A DNA stretch of 64,000 nt from Druceiella hillmani (lineage: Eukaryota; Arthropoda; Insecta; Lepidoptera; Hepialidae): NCBI GenBank assembly GCA_039881145.1, contig JAYKKI010000006.1:13151001-13215000 (forward strand). Reading direction: 5' to 3'. The notes under the pieces are model-generated. The model made no database searches. It saw only the letters and a program-made list of their open reading frames with translations, and was not told the origin of the DNA. Each line of letters starts with the position of its first letter. Position 1 is the stretch's first letter. Shown here piece by piece: positions 1 through 11,339 of the stretch. A program made the translations under genes and the position numbers.

Positions 1-1714
1 TGGACAAAATCTTAAGAGGTCTGTCTATATTGTTAATTTGTAATCCTAACAAAACAGTGATCTCAGTAGTTTCAGAGATACACTAAAAAATTACCGGAAG
101 ATAATTATGAAATATATCTATCTTTTTCATTAATGGATGAAATTTTCTAAACTAATTGGCATTGGTATTTAAGATGCCAAATTAATTTGCGAAAAGCATT
201 TAATTTGTCAATGATTTCGCAGTTCATTTTTCGTAGCATTTAGTCATAATTAATGTAAGACTTATTGTTGAATTTATTTTTTTTTAGTTACTAACATTTT
301 ATAAACGTGTATACATTTGTTCTAATTTGAATATACATTACTAGCGTCCTGCTACCTACTCGCACGACAATGTATCAAGAAATGGCGAGCCTGTTATTCA
401 CACTCGTTCCTTCACTTTTTGGTACATCCTTCATTTTTTTTTCATCATTTTCATATTTAGCTTTTTAATGGAACGAACAATGTGGAAGTGAATTTTGCTC
501 GACACGGGTTGGAAGTTCGGTGGAATGATGAATGTAAAAATAATTTTGAAATTCAGTATAAACATGGCGAATGACGCGGCGACCTTTTTTCACTTCGAAT
601 AATTATAATGTAATGAAGAATCCAAGTCGACGCGCAATTTATTATTCCGACCTTTGTCGTTAAAAGTATGTCGCAAGTAAAAGGGTTAACGAGGAGACAA
701 ATGGCCACAGTTTGAAATTCAGAATTTGAATGTTTTGTTTATATTTATTTATTGTGGATAATATGGTGTATCGCGAACGTTACTCGGAGCTTGGGACATA
801 CAGACTAGACACGTAGTATTTTTATTGTAGCAGTAGTGTTCATTTTTAGCCTCAAACGCAATTTTTGTACTCTCTATCAGTCGGTATGTTTAACAGATCT
901 AATTTTTGCTAGGTCGAAATTTGTTACAGTTTTTTAAAAGTTTTTTTTGGTAAATAATAAACTTTTAGGATCTGTTAGGGTTATTACTCTCTTTAAATTT
1001 ACATAAAAAATTAACTCATTCGTAGGTAAATAATTGCTTTTAAATAAATAGCGACATACTCTGTGCTGATTCTTCTAAAAATTGTTTGATGATGATTTAG
1101 TTCAAAGATGAAGAATTATAATAACATAATTTTGGTTCTTTGTTTACCCGTTTGTTTGTTTTTTCGAGGATATTTCATAAATTTTACTATGTAAGACAGA
1201 AATTTACCACCACTTGCTTATATTTGTAACTCTAGGTAAAATAGCCATAGTGAACATTTTTAGCTTATGTTACGTGTTACGTAAACGAGTCATCTGTTCA
1301 GATTTATATAAAAACTATTACATAGCCATTAATCCCATTTGAAATGAACAGTCTTTTTATAAAAACTAAACCGCGACTTTTTTTTGTCCGCGACTTTTAC
1401 GTGACACTTATGCTTTTTAACGGACTTGTTGGAATGATGTAAGTTTGATGATATTTAAATTGAATCAACCACATTTTTAAAAGTGAACACATTCATATTC
1501 ACAAACAGACTTCGGAGTGGAAACCTCAAGAGAAAAAGAAATATGACCATTAGAAGAAAATCTTGCGGCGGACTCTGTTGGCTAAATTACAGATTTGAAT
1601 TGGATCAGTAGACTCAGGATCTATTTACGTGGCGAAATACCTTTGGAGATCTTTTCCACCTCAGAAAGATATCCGACATAAAAAAAAAATTATGTGAGTA
1701 CCATAGGTATCTAA

Positions 1715-2700
1715 AACTTTTCACCAACGTGTAGGCAAAGCTAAAGTTTTCCGTCCTTGTGAAAATCTTGGGAAACAGATAGTAATTAGAAGACGAAAGA
1801 TCCGGAGATTACGGTGGATAGTAGTAAAGAGGAAGTAGCATACTCCATCTAAGTAAAAATAGTTTTTCACGCGTTTCTTTTGCTGCTTAGGGTCAAGCAT
1901 TGTCACTTTGCTTCGAAAGTTTAAAGAAAGTTTAACGGTGACTTTTCTCAATTTTTCATAATAAATCTTAACTGTAATTGTACTGTTAGCTTGAAAGACT
2001 TCAAAATGTATAACTCAATGACTTCATTTATACACATTTATACCATGCACTCAAAAGTATCTTTTGTCCAATATTATATTTTGATCTAGGTACACCTTTT
2101 TCATTAGCTCCTAGCCACTGGAATTTACAGTAAAAATTAACATTAGATACCCACTTTTCATCTCCTGTAACCAGATACTTAAGCCTCTCTTTGGTACGAT
2201 GGGAACTCAGTAGGTCCAAGCACACATTAGCCCTCCTCTAAAGTTGAACGGGTGTTAGCCCATGTGGTATCCAAACGGAATAGTTCTACTCCTTCCCCAA
2301 AGAATGAAGATATTTTTCCATTGCAATTAAGAGCATGAAAATAGTTGCTTCAAAGAAAACGATCTTAATCTGGGATCTGTTTCAATAAGGCTTTTAAATT
2401 TTTCTATATCAATTGTGGGAGGTAGCTTTACATGAGTTTTATCGGTGAGATTAAAATTATCTGCTTTTAATCTTTGGAATTAGTGATTGACTGTATTGTA
2501 AGAGTATCTTCACTCATATTTGTGTATATATTGCGTGATAGTTCGCCGGTGTTTCACTCTAATCAACATTTGTGAAGGAAGGGTCCCCTAACTTCACTCC
2601 GAAATATATTTAATTTATCCTTTACTTGCCGATTACTCAATTGCAAAGTGAACAGAAGTTCGCATGCCGCACTCTTCATATACCCTACAATAAATGTTCT
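1715..2700 (-). pseudogene. mariner-type transposase, degenerate
   Basis: Read on the minus strand this is a broken mariner (Tc1/mariner superfamily) transposase, the enzyme that would cut and paste its own DNA. The best-preserved part is 2028-2225. It reads LLSSHRTKERLKYLVTGDEKW and continues into a block ending LLSAW, which is the family's region around the first catalytic Asp (GDEKW). Upstream, about 2240-2330, another frame gives a W-I-P-H-x-L-T type motif. Downstream, 1720-1950 holds the C-terminal block with a PP-x-SPDL-x4-NYYLFPK pattern. Here the usual Tyr before SPDL is a stop codon and the third catalytic Asp is replaced by Asn. Several stops and frameshifts make it inactive. It was inserted in R1 copy A. 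I could not locate terminal inverted repeats with confidence. Confidence 0.85.
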
Positions 2701-3907
2701 GGAAGCTTATATAATATTCCAGAGATAGGTGGAAAAAAGTGGGGGTTTTAACCTGCCAAAATAAATATCATAGTGTCTTGTATGTAAGTATACATACTAT
2801 GCTTTCTAATGTAGCAGACCATAATACTCGTACGTGTTAATGTGATAATTTGTTCAGAAATAATCGAAACCATTCTTTTATTTATTGTAAATTTGTTTTT
2901 TTTTCTGAGTATCTTGAAAATGAATTTTAAAAATCAATTAAATTTATGGAAAAACCTTAAGATGAAAAAACAGTCCCACTTAGTTATCTTTCCAGTTCTG
3001 CACAGAAATTCAGAAGTAATCTCTCGCAAAAATATTTTATAGTTCTGTTCTGAATCGAATAAATAGCGCCGGATTATGCGAATTGGTATTATCAATATTT
3101 CCCGGGAGCTATTTTTGTATAAATAAGTTGGTCTATATTGGCATGTAAATTATAAGTATTTTTTTTCTCTTTCCATTAAAGTACAATAGATCTGGATATA
3201 CCTCGTGTGGAATTAGAAGCTCAGAGGCGTCTAGGTTTTCATTAATCTTTAATTTATTGATACGTTAAATGTTATCAATAATGGCGAAGACAAAGAAGCA
3301 AGTAATCTTTACGGAGATATGTAAATACGATTAAACTGGTTTAAAATAAAATAAAGTAAATTTAGTAAGGCTCATAAATTTTAACTTGTTACACGTTTAT
3401 TATTTTTTTGTTTGTAAAATATTATTGTTACTATCATTATTTTTTTTAATTTTCCTCGGGATATCCGGTTTCCTTTTTGCAATTAAAAAGAGATATTTGT
3501 GAAAATCGTATAAAATTAATTTTTTGTTTGTTAAATGGAATTTATCTTTGGTCTCTATTGTTGAGAAGACATGTGATAGTAGATATACGTACAATACTTG
3601 TACTATATAAAAATATGTTGTGATCGCCAAGTTGTCGTATTTTTGCAAAGGTAGCATATATAACAGAATATTAGAATTTGTCTATCGTTAAGTTATGTAA
3701 TTTTACATACATCAATACTTTTTTCTAAAAGTAGGTTGTAATTATAAAATCTGGAAATATTCTGAAAGACTGTAGGAAAATAGAGGCTAAATTTGTATTA
3801 TTTTTGCATTAAAAAATTAAACTGCAATTGCAGACCCTTATTAGGAAGGTTCACTTCTTGCCATTATGAGACTTATATCGATTACCGATAGACTAAATTA
3901 TCCATAA

Positions 3908-3976
3908 AGCATACCCACTTTTCATCTCCTATAACCAGATACTTTAACCATTCTTTGGTATGATGGGAACTCATTA
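3908..3976 (-). pseudogene. second, isolated mariner fragment (about 70 bp)
   Basis: This short block is nearly the same as 2146-2220, the stretch of the mariner relic that encodes the region around GDEKW. Its minus-strand translation contains HTKEWLKYLVIGDEKW. Nothing else of mariner is visible on either side, and R1 copies B and C lack it at the matching place. It is either a severely truncated insertion or a patch copied from the nearby relic during repair. Confidence 0.7.
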
Positions 3977-5264
3977 GTGAAATTCATACATATCAATATG
4001 TGGATTTAAGTGTTACCTTAGTTAGAATGAGCAAACTGTTGTAGAAAAAAAAAATATTTCTTAGGTTTTAATTCTGCTCCCGCGCATTTCAGAGTAAGAA
4101 GTTTTACGCATAATGATAGCACTTACGAATTGGTTAGGATATAATGATTGCACGTACATAAATATGATTGCACGATACACATATATTTAATATAATTTTC
4201 AATTTACCAGAAAAATTTGAACCACCACATTTTTTAAACTATAAAGCAAGTTAGCCAGTTGCAGAATTCATCGTGGTACTGATTACGGTTTGCAAAATCT
4301 GGAGAACATTATCGGCGACGGTATTATAAAATTTTCTTAAAATCATGACATCAAGATCTGCAGAGGCAGGCGCGTTTGAAAAACCTACCTAATAATCGAT
4401 ATCCGTAGGTTTGTGCGATTCTAAATTTTTCCAGATTATTGATAATTATTTTGTATTATGATGAAGAGATACAAAATACTTGGCTATGATGCGAAAAGCA
4501 ATACCGAAATCATTCTCAAATACATTATATTTTTATTCGCAAATGTTATATTTAAATATTTTCATTCAAATATCTTTTTACGTTTTCACAGAATAACTAA
4601 AGTAAGATAGTCTATAGTCTGCTTATAAAAAATAAAAATGTGAATATTTGCAGCTCGTGAGCTCCAATTTAAGTACCACTTGATTTAAATGTGACGCATT
4701 GCGTCGCTTCAACGGATTATATGCCCACCAGTTTTCACATGTGCATTTTCTGTATTTTTAATTTAAAGTGTTTAATTTACAGCTAAAGTGGAGCAAACAT
4801 TTACTTTTGTCAAATATTATTTTCTATCTACATTATTTATATTCAACGATATACATTGATTGACAACAGAGACTAATTCAAAGAGATTTGGTCAAAATGT
4901 TAATAAGTTTGACTTTTTTAATAGTGTCCGGGAGACACGATGCAAATCAAACGTGTCTACATGTTTATACCGGGTAACTATCGCTAGCAAATACCTAGCA
5001 TTTTTATTATTCTTTATCGTCTTTTGTCACATTTTTGTACAATGATATTAAATTTTAATCCACTAATGTCCTTTAAGCCCACTTTTACTCTAAAAGCTGA
5101 CCCCGTAAGCTATTAACCTGTAAGTTCACTTTTGCAGCGGTTTCACTGTAGGTAACACAACTGTTTCCAGATTCATTCATTTTACTCGATGCGTGTATTT
5201 GACGAAACCTCCTCCCACTTCCTTTATCAGATCAGATGCACTGTGTTTTCTATTCGTGACCGCC

Positions 5265-5438
5265 TCAGACTATTTCACCGTGCCTAATGCATTTGACCGC
5301 GCATTCTAGGCCACCCAGCACACTTTCACTCATAGTTTCTACCGTCTCCACATTGAAATTTACCATCGCTTCTAAAATCATACCAGCTCATGTGATATCA
5401 TATCCGTTTCGTCGCGCGTAACATTTTACCAATTCCAT
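5265..5438 (-). pseudogene. short reading frame conserved in three R1 copies (copy A version)
   Basis: On the minus strand a 58-codon frame starts with Met-Glu-Leu-Val-Lys and ends Glu-Ile-Val-stop, with one internal stop at codon 17. The same frame can be followed at 30882-31061 (minus) and 33966-34133 (plus). All three share the elements LVK-x-Y, AG-x-ILE, VE-x2 followed by a Glu-Ser pair, and a stop in the equivalent place. The only length difference is a six-base in-frame gain in copy B. Each copy carries one in-frame stop near codons 8-17, so all are dead. I do not recognise the protein. It may be a remnant of an R1-encoded product, or the pattern may be chance. Confidence 0.35.
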
Positions 5439-5710
5439 ATTTTCTTCCCTCCCATAATAGTTTCACTTAAAAGAAACTGTGAAGTTTTGGTGATACTACC
5501 TATGATCAAGTGTGCGGCAGGGTAGTGTCGCATTATTAAGGGATGCAATTCGTAGTTTTATTTAGTTTATTGTCTATAGCGAGGGCTGACTGAGTCATGA
5601 TATTTGAGTATATAAAAGAAATTTAAATTATAAGGAGACAGTGAGAGTTTACGGGGTTGCTTTTTGACAACTCTTATCTGTAACAAATCGATTTTAAGAT
5701 TACATACGAA

Positions 5711-6259
5711 TGTGAGACTTTTATTAGATTATGCTAGTCTTAAAATTAGTTTGCGTATGTATGTACAATCGCAATTTGTACATACAGATTGCAATTTGAA
5801 CAGGAAATTTTTGTATATAAACTAAAATAAAGGTGAGTATAAAATGGTTAATTCAAATATCATTCACGTAACATAACTTAAGAAGTCTTGTACTTAAGAG
5901 GTTTTTTTGTGTACATTAGGCACATGTATACATTTAAAGGAACGAAGTGTTTTACTTAATTATTTAAAAATATGTACATTATTTTTTCACCAAACACCTG
6001 AATACATTGCTCAGTACATTTTTCGTAGTCTGAAAGTATCGTGAATTTTTGGAAAAGCTGTGCGATTTATAATCACTATTGCAGTTTTTCAGTAAAATTT
6101 AAGTAAACTTTTAGTGTTCCTTTTTTAGTATTCCTTTTTTCACTTCCGTGTTCCTTTATGCGTTTACTATCTATCGACAATTAAACAAATATCGACTACT
6201 TTGTTTACCTCCTTTAAAATTTTTGTATAAATATTTAGGGGTGTTAATAGTTACTATGT
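5711..6259. other. anonymous AT-rich DNA
   Basis: No coding, RNA or repeat identity is seen apart from a small inverted repeat (5759-5785, arms gtatgtacaa and ttgtacatac). R1 similarity fades out at about 5710. Confidence 0.4.
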
Positions 6260-6366
6260 TACATGGGTTTTGATAAAAACGACTTTTTCAGACAGACGGA
6301 AGGTCATGTGAGTGATCTTAAAAGGGTACCATTTTTTTTCCTTTTGAGGTACCTAACCCTAAAAAT
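6260..6366 (+). mobile_element. non-LTR retrotransposon-like 3' tail
   Basis: The block reads gataaaaacga, a cagacagacgg motif, a gtgagtgatct motif, then a T-run, ccttttgaggta and ccctaaaaa. This order is characteristic of truncated retrotransposon tails common in insect genomes, especially Lepidoptera as far as I recall. A decayed relative with the ending ccttttaggaaacggaaccc lies at 12860-12905, and a partial one at 60395-60440. Only the tail is present; no coding part is visible upstream. Confidence 0.5.
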
Positions 6367-8008
6367 ATTTAAATATAATCATTACTAAATAATAGATTTG
6401 ACATTTGTAAAAAGGAATCAAAAGAAATTTTAAAATAAATTCACAATAGAAAAGTGCACTTTAAGAAATGTGCATTAGAAATGTGCACAATTCATAATTG
6501 TAGCTACTTATGACTCTGTATTAAGTTTTGTAATTATACTCCTTACGTTTAAAAAGATTACCATTTCACTATGAAAACATTTTCGCTATTAAACTGTAGG
6601 ATTTCTAAAATGCATCGTCTTTCTTTTTCCATTCTGACATGTTCTCTTATTCTCTACTATCTATATTAGAATTAAATTTATCAATCTAATAATTATGATA
6701 ATTTTTAGTCTTGTTATTTTAGAAGTTAGAGTTTAAGAAGAATTAAGTGAAATAATCTGTATTCTCTCATATGTATGAAAACTCACTTAATTCTTAAGTC
6801 AGTATTTTGACGGACTCGAAGAGATTACTCATACAGAAATAAGTTCACTTGATGTTTGAATACATCGATGTGTTAAATAAAAACAATTTTAAACTATTTG
6901 GAAATTGCAAATTGTTAACTGGCAAAGGATACGTTTAAGGCCCTTTTCATGAAGATTTTGTCATTTTTAGTGCCGTCCCGTGTTGGTCCCGCCCGGTGTA
7001 AACACGACGCACCCTCAGAACGTGGGGTTTTCATTCGTTACTGTCTGTTTACACGGGACTGAAGCGCCCGCCGGCTCATACAGCGACCTTTCGTTTGGAA
7101 TATGTGTGTTTAAATTTGGGGTTAATTTATTTGTAAATTTTGTGACGGGTTACAACTTTAGATTTATATTTACTTGAAATATTTGATTGACATCACTGAA
7201 TGTAGGCTAATGAGTTTACAGGTAATCTTTTGGATTACAGTTTAAAAGTTATTTGAACCAATATTTTGTAAGATGTAAGATTTTTACATGATTTTTTACT
7301 TCGACCATATTTTTATTGAGAATAAAACACAAAACCTTTCCTTACGAGCGTGCATAGACATTTTTCAAATTAGAACCCGTAAAGGATTTTTATGACAACG
7401 AAATAGTAAGTAGCAACCACAGTGATACAGGTAAAATAGGAACCAAGCGATTTACATTTATGTAAATAAATTCAAAGGACTAAGAAGAGACTACTCGACA
7501 TTTCTTTTCATTCAATTAAATGTGTTGTGCACAATATCATTTGAAAGAGAGTTATAAGAATTTTACATAGATTTTGTTGTAAATTTTACATCATCTGTGC
7601 ATGATTTGAGAGAAATAGCAGAAAATGGTCCACGAAAGGCATGAGCCGTCTCCAAAACTATTGTAGTCAAAGTCATGAAAAATAGCATTGCTAGAACTTT
7701 GCCTAAAGTTTACTGAAAAACTATATGGATGACTCTTAATATTTTCAGAAAATCTCCATATTTTAACCATACAAAAGATATATTAGTTAAATTATTTACA
7801 CATTGAAAAATAATACTAATACTTTTAAATATTTTAACAGAGATACTACGTACTATTAAACGTTCATATGTGTTATACCAAAAATCAGAAATATATAGAA
7901 AACAAGTTTTAAAACAATTGCAATTTTTTATTTATACTTCTTTAAAAATATTTTATAAACGACTTTAGAGGTGCGTAAATTAGTTAAGTTCAACATTTTA
8001 TGCGCGAC
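6367..8008. other. intergenic stretch with a GC-rich patch
   Basis: Mostly anonymous AT-rich sequence. Two items stand out. One is a 13-bp inverted repeat (6738-6750 with 6783-6795, aagaattaagtga). The other is an unusually GC-rich patch at 6965-7100 holding an imperfect inverted repeat (6992-7003 with 7047-7057, cccg..gtgtaaac). No gene is recognised; the 65-codon open frame across the patch has no family signature. Confidence 0.4.
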
Positions 8009-9955
8009 TCATCTTCTCTCTTCGATCTTCACTTCATTTACCCTACTGGATGAATATAAAGAAAAAGAGCGACCCACGATAACGGCACAACAGATGCGTT
8101 GTTTCTCGTTCTGTTCTTGACAACTTGCCTGTCCAACCTGATGATTAAGAGCATTACCCTTTATAAGAAAAATATTGATAATTTCGTATAATATCGAGTT
8201 CAGTGACGCGTCTCGGTAGAGGTTAATGTCTTCATAAATATACTTTATGAGAAGTAAAAGTGGACTTTTAAACTTAGTGGAAAATATTGATTGTACTGCT
8301 ATATTATTGAAGATAATCTCCATCTATAATAAGGTTACGTAAAAGATCACAGTTGGGATTGCTTTCTGTTTAATATCTTGATGGGCGCAAATTGCAATGG
8401 ATATTATGCAATAATAATAACAGTAATGGTCTCCATGCAAATTAGTATTATATACGTTTAATGTGTCTTGCGTTTGATGTGACGTGATTGGATTTGTATA
8501 TAGTTAATATTTCGTTTTCACAATAATTTAGGACAATGCATTCTGCATTTCCAAATAATTGTCTAGGGCCTCGTAGTACAAATTATGCACGTAAAGGTTT
8601 TTTTAAATTTATACATGGGAAAAATTTGCAGCCTCAAAAACATAAGTATTGTCATTTACGTACTGTATACAAGGAAATTCGTTCTGATGATATAATAACG
8701 AAATTATAACAGCAAGTTAGTTGTTTTAGTAAGTGATCTTGCCTTGTCGTCTATAACGAGACTACTTCCTTCTTTTTTAGGGATGCAGCGGTAACTTGCC
8801 GAGTCAGCAGATGATAGCCTCGCTATTTAACAGAGATTTGCAGTAATAAGTGGAGATATCGAGGAGATATGAGATAAGCGTAATATTTTGGTCTAGAATT
8901 ATTACAAAAAAAAATTGTTAGATTTAAAATTATAAGCTTACCCAGTGCAAGATGAGATACGTTCATTGTTCGCATCCGTTCTCTGGCTGGAAATATTCCA
9001 TTGAGTCCGCAAAGTATCAATGTTAAGGTGGAAGTATGCACGGGAAAGTTTTGTAGGTAAACAAAAGATTGTATATAAGATTGTATACGTTACTTCTTAC
9101 CTGTATAGCATCTGGTATAATACTTGGTGTAACCAGTATGGTAGTCGCTTAGTTATTATAGCAAGAATTTTTTTTCCTGGAAAATATAAGATGAAACTTA
9201 TCAATGACATTTCTGGTATCGAGCCTATATTATGGCCAAATATTAGCGTACGAATATTTTTTTTTTTTAATATTTTATCGTAAAGAAAATTTCTATATAA
9301 TAAAAAAACTCCGAATTACTAATAAAAATATAGCATATGAATATATAATCATTGTGTAACATAGGATTGGCATCACTCAATATTCAATTCCCAGTGATGG
9401 ATTCGCACGGTAGCCAGTGCGCATACAAAAATTTCACCCTTTAGTCAATTTTAATGTGGTATAAGAGATATCGGAAAATGTTATTGCTTATAGTCGTCTC
9501 TCGTAAATATAAAATATATTTACTAATCGATGGAATAGGGCTTGCTATACCAATTTAATAACAACTTGTATATTCTATTTTCGTTCGCTTGTTAAACACA
9601 ACACATCAAACGCGTACAAAATAGGTACGCCATGCAAGGTTTCAATTGAGTGCAAAAAAAATTCTGGTACGTAATCTAAAAAAAGGTTTAAAATCTTTGG
9701 CTTCTGGTCAATTTATTAAAATATTTTTTTTATATTCAATAATTACTTCGATATATAAATACATAAATGCGATATATAAATACAAATAAACCATTATTCC
9801 ACACGCTACCATGCAGCAAGTACTCCACATACTGCAAGATATTTTCTGCAAGAAATATGCTTTCTTACACCAGAATGAATCAAATCTCGTGCTTTTTAAA
9901 GTAAAGATTTTACTCGAATTTACCACTTGTCGCGTCATATTAGCCCAATAAGATT
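8009..9955. other. anonymous AT-rich DNA with a few chance open frames
   Basis: A 104-codon minus-strand frame (8009-8323) is the longest here. Its composition is uneven: the C-terminal 40 codons are less AT-rich and Ser/Arg/Glu-rich, while the rest looks like random AT-rich translation. No domain is recognised and no conserved neighbour supports it. Confidence 0.3.
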
Positions 9956-10126
9956 AGTTGAGAATGCCTAGTCGAAAAATGTTCGGAATGTACACTAGAC
10001 CGGAAATGCCTAGCGAAAGCTTCGGCCATCGTTGGGACGCAAACAATCGCGCGATCGTACAAAACAACGCCGCGAGCGCTACAGGTAGCTCCTCGAGTAC
10101 TTATATATGAACAAAACGATGTTTTT

Positions 10127-10435
10127 TCAATTAATTTCTACATTACATTTGTAATCAGCTCTAAGTTTCTTTATATCACGTTTTACAGTAGATCGAACCG
10201 ATCTAAACTTATTGTGGTTACTAGTGGAAACTTGTTGTTTCCGACGTTGATAAAAGTAATGTTTACGTTTAATATCGGCATTTAACTGGTGATAAAACCA
10301 GACAGTTATTATACTTTTGCAGGCACTTGGATCTTGAGTCGACGTAAGAGTAGACTCGGCAAAAATAGACAGCGACATTAACAACATCAATTGAGCACAA
10401 TCGCGCCAATCGATCTCAAACGGAAGATGATGAAG
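10127..10435 (-). CDS. candidate terminal exon, unknown protein
   Basis: On the minus strand a frame stays open from an AG acceptor-like site (tacatctag, just right of 10435) to a stop at 10127. It gives about 100 codons if spliced in, or 85-87 codons from an internal start near 10388. The protein is basic in its second half, with runs such as KRKHYFYQRRKQQ and KRDIKKLRADYK, and has no recognised domain. It lies directly downstream, on the same strand, of the exon candidate at 10535-10680, which ends in a good donor. The two could belong to one transcript. Codon use is only mildly better than background, so this is tentative. Confidence 0.25.
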   Translation of the reverse strand, partial: LHHLPFEIDWRDCAQLMLLMSLSIFAESTLTSTQDPSACKSIITVWFYHQLNADIKRKHYFYQRRKQQVSTSNHNKFRSVRSTVKRDIKKLRADYKCNVEIN

Positions 10436-10534
10436 CTAGATGTATTCTCCTTTTGAAAAGTTCCAGTTGGTGCAGATATCAATATTAGAATCTGATTGAG
10501 CAATAAATAGAAGTACTGTAGTATGGATACTCAC

Positions 10535-10680
10535 AGAAAGTGCGAGATCATGTGAATCCTGGCACACAAACGGCAGGCAGCATTGCTCCTCGCTCGCGCC
10601 ACTATCACTCGATAGTATCACATCTAGAGTTTTTTCACTTGCATTACATACTTTATTACAATTGACAAATGAGCAATAAT
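10535..10680 (-). CDS. candidate internal exon with consensus donor, unknown protein
   Basis: Minus-strand frame bounded by a weak AG acceptor (ttatag, about 10681) and a consensus GTGAGT donor at 10529-10534. The roughly 48-residue product begins with a Cys-containing stretch (YYCSFVNCNKVCN), then a Ser/Asp/Glu-rich piece (LSSDSGASEEQCC). The closely spaced Cys pairs could be the start of a small zinc-binding fold, but no full motif is present and I name no family. The reading frame is less AT-biased than the flanks. Function unknown. Confidence 0.25.
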
Positions 10681-10755
10681 ACTATAAATATAGATATAAC
10701 TATTTTTGGAGACAACAATACAAATTAAAATCACCAATTACAAATAAGTTCGAGT

Positions 10756-10914
10756 TCAGTATATCTTAGCCCACAAATACTTGCCGTCGATCTCGTACTG
10801 GCGGAGGCGTTCTAACACGAAGGGCTTGCATGCGGCCGGCAGAACGCCGCCGCCGCGCTTAGTCCGATTGCCTTGCAGCGAGCACCGTGTAACGCCTATC
10901 CAAAATCTCGCCAT
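10756..10914 (-). CDS. small GC-rich coding-like frame, 52 residues, unknown
   Basis: This is the most coding-like short frame in the window. It starts at ATG 10914 and stops at TGA 10756. Its codons favour G or C at the third position (for example CGC CTC CGC CAG TAC GAG ATC GAC GGC AAG), unlike the surrounding AT-rich DNA. The product starts MARFWIGVTRC, has a basic and Gly-rich middle (TKRGGGV), and ends YEIDGKYLWAKIY. The frame also extends upstream without a stop to about 10947, where a possible acceptor (tatacttgcag) lies, so it may be the last exon of a longer protein. I do not recognise it. The GC3 bias is the main evidence, and a retrocopy or chance are alternatives. Confidence 0.4.
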   Translation of the reverse strand: MARFWIGVTRCSLQGNRTKRGGGVLPAACKPFVLERLRQYEIDGKYLWAKIY

Positions 10915-11029
10915 TGTATGAACCCTTCCAACCGTGTTTTGCTCACTGCAAGTATATTAAATAGTTCGGCCCGGGCATTTGAATAAAACTCCCTAATTTT
11001 TTCTCATCTTCCCTCATCGTACCACTTCG

Positions 11030-11334
11030 CTCCACAGCTGTTCCAGCTGTTGGCAGTGGAGGAACGAACTTCTTGTACGTTCGGTGGCATTCAGTTTTAC
11101 CGACGTTGTCCAGGGCGGGCCGTGCGGCTTTATTCGTCGTCGCTTGCTCTTGGCAATTTTCTCTTTGGTTCGGCGGTGGCTCGCGCACTGACGTCGTACC
11201 GTTGCATGCTAGCAACGGCGTTGATAGGTCCAGCTCGTCGTGTCTCTAATCATGCCATCCAGTGCGTAGAGCGAGCGGAAGGTAATGACGATATTTTGCT
11301 CACTTTATGGCAATATTACCCTCCAGGTGTTTAA
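11030..11334 (+). CDS. GC-rich open region, possible exon, strand uncertain
   Basis: On the plus strand a pyrimidine-rich tract followed by cgctccacag (about 11038) precedes a frame that stays open to a stop at 11332. A plausible donor (ggaaggtaatg) lies near 11280. The product is rich in Arg, Ala, Ser and Leu with no recognised domain. The minus strand is also open here (10943-11215), and more than one plus frame is long, as expected of GC-rich DNA where stops are rare. It may instead be a promoter or 5' untranslated island shared with the minus-strand frames at 10127-10914. Confidence 0.2.
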
Positions 11335-11339
11335 TTTTG

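Larger units (their letters stand above)
1..5710 (+). repeat. R1 interspersed repeat, copy A (left edge cut by window)
   Basis: This stretch is a diverged copy of a long repeat that recurs at 25990-32151, 36900-42880 (minus), 32940-35120 (minus), 54330-55110 and 59270-60310. Shared landmarks are the block at 470-590 (matching 26381-26510 and, reversed, 42110-42250), the block at 1200-1260 (matching 26745-26800), and the block at 5040-5640 (matching 30650-31290). Copy A is interrupted by a mariner relic at 1715-2700 that copy B lacks. It contains little that looks coding apart from the short frame at 5265-5438. The element class is not recognised. It may be a large non-autonomous transposon or a decayed one. 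The match to the other copies is clear by eye, but exact ends need alignment. Confidence 0.75.

Noticed and set aside
2842..3042. Small plus-strand open frame with a hydrophobic start
   Set aside because: It lies inside R1, is not open in copies B or C, and has no codon bias.
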